Source: Sordaria brevicollis
Lineage: Eukaryota; Ascomycota; Sordariomycetes; Sordariales; Sordariaceae
Reading direction: 5' to 3'
Assembly (NCBI GenBank): GCA_033439795.1
Contig: JAUTDP010000003.1
Span: forward strand, 1,178,001 to 1,242,000
Length of the DNA stretch: 64,000 nucleotides
Shown one piece after another: positions 46,703-62,708 of this stretch (position 1 is its first letter; every line of letters starts with the position of its first letter). The notes beneath the pieces were generated by a model. The model searched no databases. It was not told where the DNA came from and saw only the letters and a list, made by a program, of their open reading frames with translations. A program made the position numbers and the translations under genes.

Positions 46703-48686
46703 CCAGAGCCGGTCAGCCGGTCAGTCGGTCAGTTAGTCGGTCTCAGTCAGGCAGAAACGAGTAGTTTAGTCCGAGGGAAATATCTCGCTGTGATGGAGTT
46801 TTTAGGTCTCACTGTCTCAAACTGAGACAACATCTGCCAGTCCAATGCCGTTCATCTCTCCATCTTCACAATTCCCTCCACCACACCCTCTTCCGCCGAG
46901 ATCGTCATCCCACACCAAAAACGGTGCATTTCTCTCCGTGCGTGTGGCGCTTTTTCCACACTACGACTCTACAATCTCCCCCTGTTTCTCGCTAATCAAC
47001 ATAATCCATGGACCATGGTTGCTGGTTCGGGTTATCTGGGGGTTATCATTTTTTTTTTTCGGGTTGCGATGGGATAAAAGAAGGAAATGCCGAAGTCCAG
47101 GGGCTGGGGCCAGGCCAGGCGTGGGAAGGCGAGGGAAGGCAGGAAAGATTATGCGAACCAAAACCGGCAACACACGGGCACACATGTTTCCATGCTTCCC
47201 AAGTGGTTATCGAAGGGCAGAGTTACATGGTTCGCATGAGAGCACGGTTCTTGGATGTGCGATGCGATGGAAGCCCAGCCATGTGCTCGGATATTTCGGG
47301 GGAGGCGTCCAAGCACAGAGTGCACGGCGGCGGGCGTTGGTTACACGACATGCTACGGACGCGGATAGGGGTTTGATAGGTAAGCACTGTGATGCAGGCG
47401 GGATGGATGGTAGTTGGAGAGGGGGGCAGTTCTGTTTGGAGGATGGTTGGCAAGCCGAATTTCAGGGTGCTGCCGCGGTGATTTCCTTTATTGGCCAAAA
47501 TAGTATGAGATGGTACAAGACAAGACTCAATGACGACGGTCCAGTCAGATTGTGTACTGTAGCAGATCTAATCACATCACAGCGAAACGTGCTAGTGTGT
47601 CTTTCTTCCAGAACGATGAATCAGATCGGGGAGCTGGGACTTTCTCCGAACGAAAACAATTCGCTCTGTCCCATCACGCCCAACCGGTCAAGTAGATGGA
47701 GTGAAGTTTGTGAGAGGCTTTTATCTTGGTTATCTTTCGTTGCGATCAACCCGGTCCTCCAGTTATACCGTGGTTACATGGCCATGTAATTCCTTGAATC
47801 CATACTCTCGGGTGTGGTACCCATCGAAGTTGCATGGACCAAATCCCCAATGCGATATGCGATCCATTGTGATGGGTCGCACAGACTTTTGACTGACAAG
47901 GGTGAAGGACGGGCTTTGGCGTCGGGCACGACTGGGATGTTATTGCCTTGGTCCAACCACGTGGTGCATATCGGTGGAACAAGACTACCGTAGTGGTACA
48001 TGTCCTATTTTGTCTTTCCACGTCCCCGGTCACCTTCTTTCGCAGACCGAGGGTAATGACTACATACGTACATACAACCATATTCCGGAACCATTGTTCT
48101 TCACCAATTGGCTATGCCTTTGGCAACCGAGCGAACGAACAACCGCGGGACCCGACGATGAACAACCATGGGTTTGGTTGGTGGCTTGGTAGTAGTGGTC
48201 TGGTGTCAAAGAGCCGAGCACACGATGGCCGAGATATTTGAACAACACTAGCACTGTACGGTATAAAACATTCCACGAACATGGATCCAACGTGCTTTGT
48301 TCTCTTTTCCTCGAGTCTTCCCTTCTGTCCTGTTGGTGGCTTGGCCCAAGGACAATGATATATCGATGAAATTGCACACTGTCGACTAGCGTGATCTCCT
48401 TCCAACGCCATTCAGTACTTGATATCCTACCTCCCCGTCCCAAGTGTCGATGATATCGTGGCGTTTGGGCCTCATTGTTGTTCCTCAAATATTTGCGTGT
48501 AAAAACTTCATCCTCTCTGTTGGTGGCTTATCAGAGCTGCCGGTTCCAAGTCGATCTCCTTGTTCAGTTGACAGTTGGACCTCGAGTGAACGTACTTGAC
48601 GAGAAAACCTTTGACCTTCAACTTCCAACCGCCCTTCACTTACTACGATCTACACCTCTGTTCACCCAACAGGCAACAACTTCACA
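46703..48686. other. Intergenic, no supported gene
   Basis: 2 kb between plus-strand genes. One ATG frame of 314 codons at 46845-47789 has no recognisable domain and skewed composition and was not accepted. Confidence 0.45.
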
Positions 48687-50945
48687 ATGGCGACCTTGGA
48701 GGGGGAAGGGCTACATAAGCCCCAGGACATCATGGTGTCTTCGTGGGCTACTCTCCAGCAATACAACCAAGAGTCAGAAGATCACCATTTCGACATCGAC
48801 TACCAAAGCTTGTCCCTTTTGCTCCGAGAAGCAGCCATCTTATACAACCCACAGTGCGCGAAAGCAAAGCTTTACCCTACCATCCAGCCCTACCACATTC
48901 CAGTACCTCCAGTCACTGCTACCACGCCCGTGGTCTCGGTACCGGTACAGTTGCGATCTGTGGAAGTGGCGACGCAAGAAGACGACCCCTACTACGATTC
49001 GGCGGAAGGAAATCGATCGGTCACCCAGGGCGGCCCCACACACACCTTTACCACCACCACGGGCTCCGATTACCGAGAATACAACACATCGGCTGTACCC
49101 CTGAGGCGAAAAGACAATAAACTTCCCTTTTCGGTAACCGCTTGTGAGACGGCTTTCAAGATGAGTGGTAACCGTCAAGACTCTTCGTGGATTGGGATCG
49201 AACCCGCTACACGACTCGACATTAAAAAACGAGAGATCAAAAATGGCTTCGTGGTCAGCACACTCAGGTTTGAAGTGCCACTAGATCACCATTCCTCCCA
49301 GGAAAATACCCTGAAACTGCATGCAGAACTTGTAGACAGCTATTCGGATTCCCAATCCCCTCCTGCTCAACCTAGTAGTCCCATTTCCACCAAGAAGCCC
49401 TTCATCCTTTACCTCTGCGGCGGCCCAGGAGACGGAAATCCTTCCGAGCGAGTGCCTGAACTCAACAAATTCTGTTTAGACAGGGGCTACCAAGTCCTCT
49501 ACGTCCACTACCGAGGAACCGGCCGAAGCCCCTTATTCTCCGACTCTCCCTTGTCCACCAACCACAAAGATAAAGTGTTGAAGATGTCCGACCAAGACAA
49601 AGCCAACTATCTCGCCAAGTTCCGACAAGACAACATTGTCCGCGACCTCGAAGCGATCCGACTGTGCCTCGAGAAGAAACTTGCGACAAAGATCAAGTGG
49701 ACACTCATCGGCCAATCGTTCGGCGGCTGGATCTCGACTACATACCTGTCCTTCCTACCTTCGTCCCTCGAAGCAGTCTACATCAGCGCCGGCATACCAC
49801 CGCTAGGCAAGACTCCACGCAAAGTATACGAGAAGACATACAACCGCATCGTCAGGCGCAACGAGGATTACTTCACTGAATACTTCCCCGATGACGAACC
49901 GTATGTCCGGATTATCGTCAAGCACTTGCGCGATGAAGCTCCGCCGCAGAAGAGTGTCGACGGAAAGACGGAATTCAGGGGCTACCCACTCGACGCAGCC
50001 GACAGCGACAGAAAAGGAAGTTACCTGACCTACCAGACCTTCATGACCTTGGGTCGCACATTCGGTTCCGCTCCCGTTGTCAACCGAGACAACCACGAAG
50101 ACAACGAAATGCCCTCCATGACCAGCTCCATCGGCGCTCTTACCATCAAACACAGCAAAAGCTCCTTGGAATCCAGCGTTACCCGTACCACGGCCACAGA
50201 ACTTAGCACGTCCTACCGCTCGTCGGCAGCAAGCATCAACACCCTCTCCTCGCTGAGTTCCGTTCCCGAATCAACACCGGAAGTCGTAATCCCACCCGCC
50301 TACGCCAAACTCCACAACCTCATCGACCGCTTAATCACCGACCTTCGCTCCATCAGCCACGTATCCGAAGCAACCCTCGCCCTCTACACCCAACTCGAAT
50401 CCTTTGCCCTCCACCGTCGCCCCCTTTACGCCCTCCTCCACGAAGCAATTTACTGCTCCTCCACCAGCCCTGCCACCTCCCAACCATCTTCATGGGCAGC
50501 CACCAAAGTTGCTTTGGCCCACCCCTCGAACGGGTTCTCCTGGCTTGATCCCAACCCATCAGCCTCCACTGGAAAGGATAAGTACTACTTCACGGGGGAA
50601 ACACTCCACCCTCCCTACCTCCTTTCTGCCCTAGGCGGTGATGCTCTTCAACCCTGGCTAGGCGCCGCTGAGTTACTAGCCCAGAAGAAGGATTGGCCAG
50701 CATTGTACGACCTTGACTCATTAGCCAAGAATGGAACTCGGGAGGGAAAGGAGAAGGTGAAGGTGAGAGCGGTGGCGTATAAAGAGGATATGTATGTTGA
50801 TTTGGAGCTGTCGAGGCAGGCGGCGGGGATGGCGGGTGGGTGGTGTGAGTTGGTGGTTTGTCCCTATGGTGAGTGGGGACACGGAAGTATAAAGGAGGTG
50901 GGGAAGGGGAAGGAGGTGCTGGGGTGGTTGTTTGATGGGTTTTGA
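48687..50945 (+). CDS. Alpha/beta hydrolase, proline iminopeptidase-like (S33)
   Basis: Likely releases N-terminal proline or a related residue from peptides. The S33 pattern is clear: the oxyanion-hole turn LCGGPGDGNP (from G245), YVHYRGTGRSPLFS, and the nucleophile elbow IGQSFGGW with S344. The acid D701 is in YKEDMYVDLE, and H732 is in GEWGHGSI. One exon of 752 residues, clearly longer than the usual 430-500. About 160 residues lie before the domain, and a Ser/Thr-rich insert of roughly 80 residues (about 475-555) sits in the cap region. Met 48687 (TTCACAATGG) has a strong context; Met 158 at 49158 would give a nearly normal N-terminus, so the true start is uncertain. There is no signal peptide. 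Confidence 0.85.
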   Translation: MATLEGEGLHKPQDIMVSSWATLQQYNQESEDHHFDIDYQSLSLLLREAAILYNPQCAKAKLYPTIQPYHIPVPPVTATTPVVSVPVQLRSVEVATQEDDPYYDSAEGNRSVTQGGPTHTFTTTTGSDYREYNTSAVPLRRKDNKLPFSVTACETAFKMSGNRQDSSWIGIEPATRLDIKKREIKNGFVVSTLRFEVPLDHHSSQENTLKLHAELVDSYSDSQSPPAQPSSPISTKKPFILYLCGGPGDGNPSERVPELNKFCLDRGYQVLYVHYRGTGRSPLFSDSPLSTNHKDKVLKMSDQDKANYLAKFRQDNIVRDLEAIRLCLEKKLATKIKWTLIGQSFGGWISTTYLSFLPSSLEAVYISAGIPPLGKTPRKVYEKTYNRIVRRNEDYFTEYFPDDEPYVRIIVKHLRDEAPPQKSVDGKTEFRGYPLDAADSDRKGSYLTYQTFMTLGRTFGSAPVVNRDNHEDNEMPSMTSSIGALTIKHSKSSLESSVTRTTATELSTSYRSSAASINTLSSLSSVPESTPEVVIPPAYAKLHNLIDRLITDLRSISHVSEATLALYTQLESFALHRRPLYALLHEAIYCSSTSPATSQPSSWAATKVALAHPSNGFSWLDPNPSASTGKDKYYFTGETLHPPYLLSALGGDALQPWLGAAELLAQKKDWPALYDLDSLAKNGTREGKEKVKVRAVAYKEDMYVDLELSRQAAGMAGGWCELVVCPYGEWGHGSIKEVGKGKEVLGWLFDGF

Positions 50946-52365
50946 AAGGTCCTGTAGGAGAGGGTATGATGGAGGGGAGTGAGGGGGTTGATGAGGTCTG
51001 AGGGGGTGGTTTGTTGATGATGCAGGAAAGATGGAGGGATGAGGGAGAGGTTGAGGGGTAAGGAAGGATGGAGGAAGATGACTCAGCCGTTTCCCTAAGG
51101 ACTAAGGACGGGAAGTCGCATGGTTGAGGATTGGCTTCGTGTTAATTGTGTGCGAAAGAGATTGATAGAATGGTTCGGGCGGCAATGATGTTGGCCTGTT
51201 CGAAGGAGGGTTTCCTGAATATGTTGGTTGGATTGTTGGTAGCAATCACGGCGTTCCGGTCTTACGGAGGATCGGGTCTATCGAGTATCGGCCGGGGATG
51301 GTGTTAGAATTATTTCTTTTTTTGTCCATTCCATGGTATGGTTCTGGCTGGTCGGTTTTGTTCGGCTTTTATTTCAGATGTTATCGGATGGTTCTGGTGT
51401 CGCTCATGTAGCGCAGAGATAATGCACTAACAACTATAGGAGGAGCTATGCAGCACAGCTGATAAGGAACAATCTCATCCTATCTGCCGACCGAGGCTTA
51501 CACTCCTACACTAGGCAAGTTTCTAATGAGGACAATCACTTCACCGTTGCTCAGAGTTTGTAGATTTCCTTTCTATGGAGTCACTCGGTAAGATGCTTGA
51601 CTCATTAGTTTATGAAGAAAGTAGTTCCCGTATAGTACATGTAATCTCGTGGGAATATTGGGCGCTTCATGCCGCTGCCTCCCGTTCCAAGTGGAAAAAG
51701 TGCAGCAAGACCAGACAAAGAATAGACGCTGTGAACCGCTGGGAAACCTATACCACCCGGTTCTAATATAATAGATGTCGATTGTTTCTTGAGGGCACGA
51801 GCATATCGATAGCCTCGATCGGGTCTCTAAGGCTCATGTTGGATTGTTGGTGTCGGTATCAATGGCATCGGCGCTTGTGTTGGCGTGCCTGAGGACAACG
51901 TGAGCAGTGACGCTGGTGAAGAGATGCCAAAGGCAAGACGGCACGTTGGTTTACCTTATCTTGGATCATGCGATAAACATGACGGAGTTAGAGGTTTGAA
52001 GAACGAAGATCCCTTGAACATTGAGAGTGTAGAGTAGTGAGCGGTTAGGATGATCAACTGACCAACTTTAGCACCTCGAGAACATGTTCGTGATCGATTG
52101 GTCTCAAGTTCCGTTTGGGGTAGGTTTATATGACAAGAAATAGCGATGTTGGACAACCGACGTCGTGTTGGGGGCTCTGAGAAGAAGATCCGAACAGCTC
52201 CCGATGGCGATATCGAGGCTGCTCAAGGAAGTATAAAGCTCCAGGAGGATGTCGAAGAAGTTCAAACAGACTCGAAAATCTTTATTCACTTATCCTTGAT
52301 ACCTGGATCGACTTCAAGCAAAGCTCCCAGCCGTTTCACCGGTCAGACCGCTTAACTTTTGCAAT
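50946..52365. other. Intergenic, no supported gene
   Basis: A G-rich 3' flank followed by unassigned sequence. A 69-codon frame at 52146-52355, just before the next gene, might be an upstream exon or upstream frame of it, but no splice join is clear. Confidence 0.4.
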
Positions 52366-53125
52366 ATGGAAAGCCCACCATACGACATGCATCCTAACAA
52401 CCCGGGACCCCATGCCCTTGTCAATTCCCTCAATGGCACGAAAAAGGACACTTCCATAAAAGAAGGCAATGCCACGCCAGAAGGAATGATCGAAGAAGCG
52501 ACTTGGCTCATCCCTCCGCCCAACTACGTCGGTACCGACGGAGAGGTTGGGCATGTTATCGTACAAATACACACACGTCCATTCGACAAGTGTACAAGAA
52601 TAGTATGCGAGCTTGAGGCATTCGAAAACGGCTATGAATCAAGGAAGGATGGAACATTTAGGTTTACGGAGGAGGCCCGAGATTATGAGCTTGGAAATGT
52701 TTCCCTTTTTGGGGTAGGGAAGCCTCTGTTGTTCCCGTTCTACCTTGTGCTGCCAAACTTGAAACCCCGGACCTGGACTACCCTGACGGCAGAAGTCCAT
52801 GTGAAGGGCTTGGGTCCCAACAATGAGACTTTCAAGCTGCTCTGCAAGGATGGGAACATCGAAGTGGCGGATAAGTTTCATGTTCCCCGCATGTGTAGGT
52901 TTTCTTTTCCGTATTTTGCTCTACCCTTCAACTGCAGATTATCCGTTCTTCATCTATAGAACTTCGTTGACAATGCTGATATTCTTCACAGACAGCCATG
53001 ATGATCATATCGAACTCAACAAGCTCGAGGGCCTCTCGCATTGGCCGCAGGCTGAAATGGACGGCTTTCTGTTCAGAAGGGGTGACTCCTTCACGGAGGA
53101 TGCAACAAGCGCTAGGCTTGGATAG
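52366..53125 (+). CDS. Hypothetical protein, probably beta-rich
   Basis: Exons 52366-52894 and 52992-53125, joined across a 97-bp intron (donor GTAGGT, acceptor CACAG), give 220 residues. The central part alternates hydrophobic and polar residues (VGHVIVQIHTRPFDKCTRIV, LLFPFYLVLPNLKPRTWTTL, TAEVHVKGLG), suggesting a beta-sandwich. No signal peptide, helix or catalytic motif was seen and no family was recognised. Use of the second exon is supported by frame and by the RMYSHDDHIELN join. Confidence 0.55.
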
Positions 53126-54239
53126 GAATGGCTACCCAACAGGTCCTAGGAGACCCAAAGATGAGGTTCCTTATGTAAAGGCAAAGGACAGGTCCAGCAG
53201 GTCTGGCTACCGTCGCATGCCTCTCACGGTCATTTTGTTTGGGTTGATGGGAAGAAGACAACGGGGGATTGATTCTACCACGCTCTATAGGGGTACTGTA
53301 GCCTTTTTGTTCCTATCTACCATAGGATTGATGCCCGCTCGCCATTTAGTTAGTGTGCGGATATTGATCTCGGGCCCCGGACAATAGTCAATGCAATAAC
53401 TCATGTCACCCCTTACCTAGGTTTGTTGACCAAAAACCCTCTGACATATGTGCCTTGTTGTGAGTGCAGTGTAATTCCATCCACTGATGTGTCGTTCAAT
53501 TTCACTTGATCCTCCAGCGATTGCCACTATTATCAGCAGGGCAAGTTGTTCGTCTATTTCCACCAAAACAGGTTTCCGAAGACAGGAGTCAGATGGTCTG
53601 GTCTGAGACCTGTGTCTTGCAGATTTTTTGGAATGAAGCTGGATAGAGAGCGTATGAAATTAGACAGTATGCCTTGTACATGAGCGGTAAAGGACTAGAA
53701 TAAACCTCGGAAGGATAGTAAGGAGGAACAGATGAGTGATTCCTCTCTTGGTGGAAATGATAGGAAACTTGAAGCGTACCGCCCTGGATTAATGAAAATG
53801 AGATCATTCTCTTTCAAGTCCTCCCCAAAAAGGAGCATAACATAGCTAGCGAAACAACAGTCATTCTATACCTAGGTACCAAGCATTATGGCACCAATAT
53901 CTTGCAAAGAGGCAAACCCTGACCCGCCCTCTATCCTCATGTATCCCGTAGTCCACCCGGATCATGTATTTGACTTAGCTCAACCCGAACATACATGTCT
54001 CAGGGTCCATGACCCGCTTGTCGCCATTCGACAACGCCATCATCTGCACGCCCCATGTCTACTCACTCGGACACTCCTGTCAAACACCTGCCGAAAGAAG
54101 TCTAAGCATTCACCAACCCTCCTCCTCATCTCCAAACCCAGCACTTCACAGCTCAGAGCCTGCTACCTACCCACTTCCCTCTCCTATCGTTCCTCTCGCC
54201 TCATCATCATCAATATACCCGAACTCACCCCTTCCAACA
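53126..54239. other. Intergenic, no supported gene
   Basis: Between two converging genes. Nothing specific was seen. Confidence 0.4.
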
Positions 54240-55343
54240 TCACTCATCAACCCTCACCCCACCCGGCAACATCCCCCCCTCCAGCAACCCTTCCCACTGC
54301 CCCTCCACCTTCTGCTCCAACCCCTCCACCAAGTTTTGGTCTTCATTACTCTGCAAAAACTCCTTAAAGGTCCCACACATCTCCAACCTCCCTCCCGTCG
54401 CGTTTCCACAACTCGGATCCTCCAACGCCCTCTGCAGCAAATCCACATCCCACCCATTAAAGAAATCCGCATGGTATCCGTACCCCACCTTATCCCCGTT
54501 GGAGAAAACAAACGGCTGGTCTCCTGGAGTTCTAAGGGAGTTGAAGGGCGTGATGTCCCATGTCATTTCGTACAGCAGGGCTGGGATTCTAACCGGGTGG
54601 GTGGAGGGGCAAGGGCCGGAGTCGAGACGGGAGGGGTAGGTTACGTGACTTCCGTTATATGCTGACGCCGACGCCGTCCCGTTGGGGGAGAAATCTGAAG
54701 AGACACCCAGGCCGACGCCGTCCCAGCAGGATGGAAAGCGGATACGAATCTGAAGACCGCCGTCGCAGGTACGGTTGGGAAACCCGGTGAAGGGGTCGAG
54801 ACCGGTTTCGCCGTTTGTGAGGAGGCAGATGAATTCGACGGCTCTGTCGGCGACGTTGGACTCGTTGTAGGTACGACGGGAAGAGTCGCCGGCGATCATA
54901 CGGAATCCTTTGGGGAACGCTTGGAGGGACTTGCCGGCGCAGTAATCGGTCCAGTCCATGCGTTCTTGGTAGTAGACGTTGATGCCGCCGACTTGGCGGA
55001 CGGCTTCGAGGGAGTTGTTGTTTTTGTGGTGGAAGTAAACGGTCGGGACCCAGTAGTTGGATAAGTCCTTGGACACGCCACAGGTGGTGCGGTTGGAGGT
55101 TTGGGTCTTTTCGTAGGTTAGGTTGGCGTCGAAGGCTGAGCCGCCCATGACCGTGTGAAGATGTTGGGAGGGACGGCCTGGGGAAACGATGGGGTCGAGA
55201 CGGTCGACGGTGATGGGCTTGCCGCACCCCATGACGAAGAAGGCCTGAGAAGCTGGCTCGGGTTTGAGGCAGTTGGGGGGTTCTTGGGCGGTGGTGCTGG
55301 TGATGAGGCTGGTCGCCCAAAGGAGCGTAGTGAGGAGTATCAT
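54240..55343 (-). CDS. Secreted DUF1996-domain protein
   Basis: A single exon of 367 residues. Residues 1-19 form a signal peptide (MILLTTLLWATSLITSTTA before QEPPNC). The rest matches the fungal DUF1996 family: VMGCGKPITVDRLDPIVSPG at the N-terminus, SQHLHTVMGGSAFD with the conserved His pair, ISCWDG-like PSCWDGVGLG, and a C-terminal GYGYHADFFNGWD. It has an even set of Cys and several N-glycosylation sequons (NLT, NRT, NES, NGT, NGS, NAT), consistent with secretion. The biochemical function of the family is not settled. Unlike some members there is no WSC domain or GPI-type tail. Confidence 0.88.
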   Translation of the reverse strand: MILLTTLLWATSLITSTTAQEPPNCLKPEPASQAFFVMGCGKPITVDRLDPIVSPGRPSQHLHTVMGGSAFDANLTYEKTQTSNRTTCGVSKDLSNYWVPTVYFHHKNNNSLEAVRQVGGINVYYQERMDWTDYCAGKSLQAFPKGFRMIAGDSSRRTYNESNVADRAVEFICLLTNGETGLDPFTGFPNRTCDGGLQIRIRFPSCWDGVGLGVSSDFSPNGTASASAYNGSHVTYPSRLDSGPCPSTHPVRIPALLYEMTWDITPFNSLRTPGDQPFVFSNGDKVGYGYHADFFNGWDVDLLQRALEDPSCGNATGGRLEMCGTFKEFLQSNEDQNLVEGLEQKVEGQWEGLLEGGMLPGGVRVDE

Positions 55344-55994
55344 CTTGGACTATCCACTGTTGGAAGAGGGGCGTAAAGAAGTGGATTATGGTCAGTGTCT
55401 CGATGAGTAGTCGACCGTGGAAAAGAGAAAGAACGGCGAGGGTAGGAAGCAAGCTTGACTAAAAAGGAAAAGGTCAGCCAGGCAGAAACATATGGGAGAC
55501 AATGACCTTTTAGCTGAACCAGACACCCCGAGACAAGGGGGCATGAAACAATGAGAGGAACGGCATGCATCACGGTTAGACACCTCGAACACTATGAAAC
55601 GGTGTGGCTTGACCGTTGGGCATGTTGGTAACCTTGGTGTTTGTGTGCAATATGGAACCTGTTTGTCGCCGGACGACACGGCAGAGAACCGGAAACCAAC
55701 AGCCCAACAATCCGGCCCAGTAGGTAAACGAGGTCTATGAGACGAGTCATCTAACACTGCAATTTCCTTGTCCTCCAGATAAACAGCGAGGACCAACCAG
55801 CCGACCGATAGTGTAGAAAACAATAAGACCAGTCGCATTGCATCGTATAATCGCAAGTCGAGATGGAAGAGGTGAAACTGTCGCTTGTCAATGCCACTGT
55901 TTGCCCATGATATCACATGTTTCTGTTCCGTTTCTGATTCATTGGCTTCGCTCGTCTTGGCGCAACCTAACACATGTCCGTTCATTTGTTCGTT
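55344..55994. other. Intergenic, no supported gene
   Basis: A frame of 197 codons overlaps here on the minus strand but resembles nothing. It is probably the upstream region of the DUF1996 gene. Confidence 0.4.
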
Positions 55995-56522
55995 CTATCC
56001 CATATCATACAAGAGTCGTTGTGTGGATTGTGATCCAAGAATCCGCATTCGCTTCCGCCATCGGCTGGGACTCGGGCTCGAGGGTATTAGAGTAGTACAG
56101 CGGATCAAACTCGTCGGAGTCGGTAGTGTACGTCGGTGGCGCGTGGAGAAGTGATGTAGCGTAGTGTATGCATTTATTGCCTGTATAGTCGTCGACGTTA
56201 GACGGCGAAACATTTTTAGGAAGCCAACAGGACCATGGCTGTAGGAGGAGACGAACACAATGAGCATCTCGCTCCAGGAGCTGTAGAGGAAGGCAACAGC
56301 AGCCTATAGTAGTAGTAGATGTTAGTATAGGTACATGATCATAGCAGAGTGTATAGGAGCCGGACGGGGCCGGACTGGGATGGAAGAACTCACGCCGTAG
56401 AAGGCGATGCTGCGGACGACGGAAGCGTTCTCGGAAGAAGTGAGAGAGTCGTAAGTAGAGCGGATGAAGCCCTTGGACTTGCGGCTGCCACCGGGGCGCT
56501 CGATGTATCTGGCGGAAGGCAT
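55995..56522 (-). CDS. Small TOM6-like mitochondrial outer membrane protein (tentative)
   Basis: Exon 1 (56522-56394, 43 codons) ends at a GTGAGT donor; exon 2 starts at 56303 after a 90-bp intron. The joined segment SENASVVRSIAFYG-AAVAFLYSSWSEML has the pattern I know from fungal Tom6: a basic polar N-terminus, then ENA(S/A)VVRS and one hydrophobic helix ending in SSW(S/G)E. Tom6 stabilises the TOM import complex. Family members end shortly after this helix (about 60 residues), but here the frame runs to a TAG at 55995, giving 145 residues. The extra 80 residues are Arg/Thr/Ser-rich and may be 3' UTR if another splice or stop is used. The start region is credible; the end is not. Confidence 0.5.
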
Positions 56523-57224
56523 GGTGATGGAGTGTCTCGGGGGTTGTCGCGATAACGGTGCTATCGGTTCGATGGAGTTGGAACTGAGGAACCGTGACGC
56601 CGCGACGGGACTCCAAGGCTCCAAGCAATCGCCGGCTCTGAAATTTTGGACTTTCTGGCAGGCAGAGCGACTGACAGTCAAGGGTGGCACGTGCCACTTT
56701 TCCTCCTTATCGGTATGTGCTTGGCGCCGTCATTAGCTCTTATCACTTACACCGCGGTGAATCCAGAAGAGCTTCCTTTGCAATTGAGCATAGTCACATG
56801 AACCAAGAAACAATTGTCCGAGATTTCAATCGATGAAAGTTTATACATGGTTAGACTCCAAATGAGAAAGGGCCATGATGTTGAAAAAGTCAAAAAAATC
56901 AAGGTTGCGTCTGCTGACTGTCCGCCCTGCCGCCCTGCAATGCTTCCGGCAGGCAAGCCCTGTAAGCGGTGGAGCTTAGCGCAGGTCCCACTGCCCCACC
57001 ATTTGTCGGGGCCAGAACGATTCGTCATGTCATCCGTTGTCATGTGCTGGAATTTGTCACTGAACCCTCAACTCTCACCATTTGTCACCTTCTTCCATCG
57101 CATCGCAAACTGTCGCAACACTTGTCATCCCACCCTGTCTTCTCAAGGTCGACTATAAAATCTCGAAATCGCCAATCATTTAGGACAACAACGACTCAAC
57201 GAATACACCACACATCATACACCA
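56523..57224. other. Divergent intergenic region
   Basis: Shared 5' region of the TOM6-like gene and the gene at 57225. No gene is supported. Confidence 0.5.
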
Positions 57225-58151
57225 ATGGCTGAAAACGAACGGCCCGTCTCCCCAACAGCGCCAGCGCCCGGCGGCTTCGTGCCTCCCGCAAATTCGCTCC
57301 CATCTCCAGCACCAAGTTCAGCATCAGCGGCCGCCGGATCAAATCTTCCACATCCACGACGAACGTCACTTCGACCCGGGTCAATCAAGGAGGATAAAGT
57401 TCGCAATTATGTTTCCGACAAGATGCTACACATCAGTCGACGATATGTCAAGCACTTCGCGATTCCCGATCCCAGCGACGAAATCACAGGTTACAAGTCC
57501 ATGGCCGAGCTATGCAAAGACCTGGACGACGTAATCAACATTATTTGGTTGTCCGGTACTCGTAAGTCCGAGCCAAGCTACCAAAGGGTCACTACCAGTA
57601 CTGACGTGCCTCTAGCCAGTCTACAAATACCTTACCTCCTCAACATCGCGAGCGAATTCACCACGTGGCTAGAAGGCTTCCCTCCGTCACCACAAGCGAC
57701 CTTCTCTCTGCTACGAAAACTTGACCACTGCTTTGCTAGCCTATTATTTGGCTACGACATCGACACCAAGGAAACATTACCCGGCTTCGAGAACGGCCTT
57801 CGAGCTGGTCTGTCCCGGACAGACATGGTCCGCTGCAAGAGCGTCATCGAACGTACCCGTGTTTTGGTAGTTGAAGTCATGTCGAAAGAGCCAGTCGACG
57901 AACAAGATGGAATGGACACCAAAAATTCCGGAATTCAGACCCCGAAGCCAGACACGGATACAGACGTCGAAGCCGATGATCCGCCCGATGATCCGCCCGA
58001 TGCGAACGACTTTGACGATGACGACGACGACGACGAAGACGAGCTCTTGCATATGAACGTTGCCAAAGTTTACGAGAATACGCTCGTCAAGCTCGGAGAA
58101 ATACTGGGAGATGGAGGCGGTGTGGACACGATTCCTATGTCTGTGGACTGA
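57225..58151 (+). CDS. Hypothetical protein with acidic tail
   Basis: A Pro/Ala/Ser-rich N-terminus is followed by a folded helical part (DKVRNYVSDKMLHISRRYVK and SLQIPYLLNIASEFTTWLEG), then an Asp-rich run and a final helix (MNVAKVYENTLVKLGEIL). A standard intron at 57562-57615 (donor GTAAGT, branch CTGAC, acceptor CTCTAG) joins SGT to PSLQIPY and gives 290 residues. The intron is 54 bp with no stop, so retention gives 308 residues. It looks like a conserved filamentous-fungal protein; I do not recognise a function. Confidence 0.7.
   Translation: MAENERPVSPTAPAPGGFVPPANSLPSPAPSSASAAAGSNLPHPRRTSLRPGSIKEDKVRNYVSDKMLHISRRYVKHFAIPDPSDEITGYKSMAELCKDLDDVINIIWLSGTRKSEPSYQRVTTSTDVPLASLQIPYLLNIASEFTTWLEGFPPSPQATFSLLRKLDHCFASLLFGYDIDTKETLPGFENGLRAGLSRTDMVRCKSVIERTRVLVVEVMSKEPVDEQDGMDTKNSGIQTPKPDTDTDVEADDPPDDPPDANDFDDDDDDDEDELLHMNVAKVYENTLVKLGEILGDGGGVDTIPMSVD

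Positions 58152-62708
<4,557 letters not shown>

Noticed and set aside
46845..47789. 314-codon ATG frame
   Set aside because: No recognisable domain, T-run-coded Phe stretch, no splice evidence and intergenic-like composition. Probably chance.
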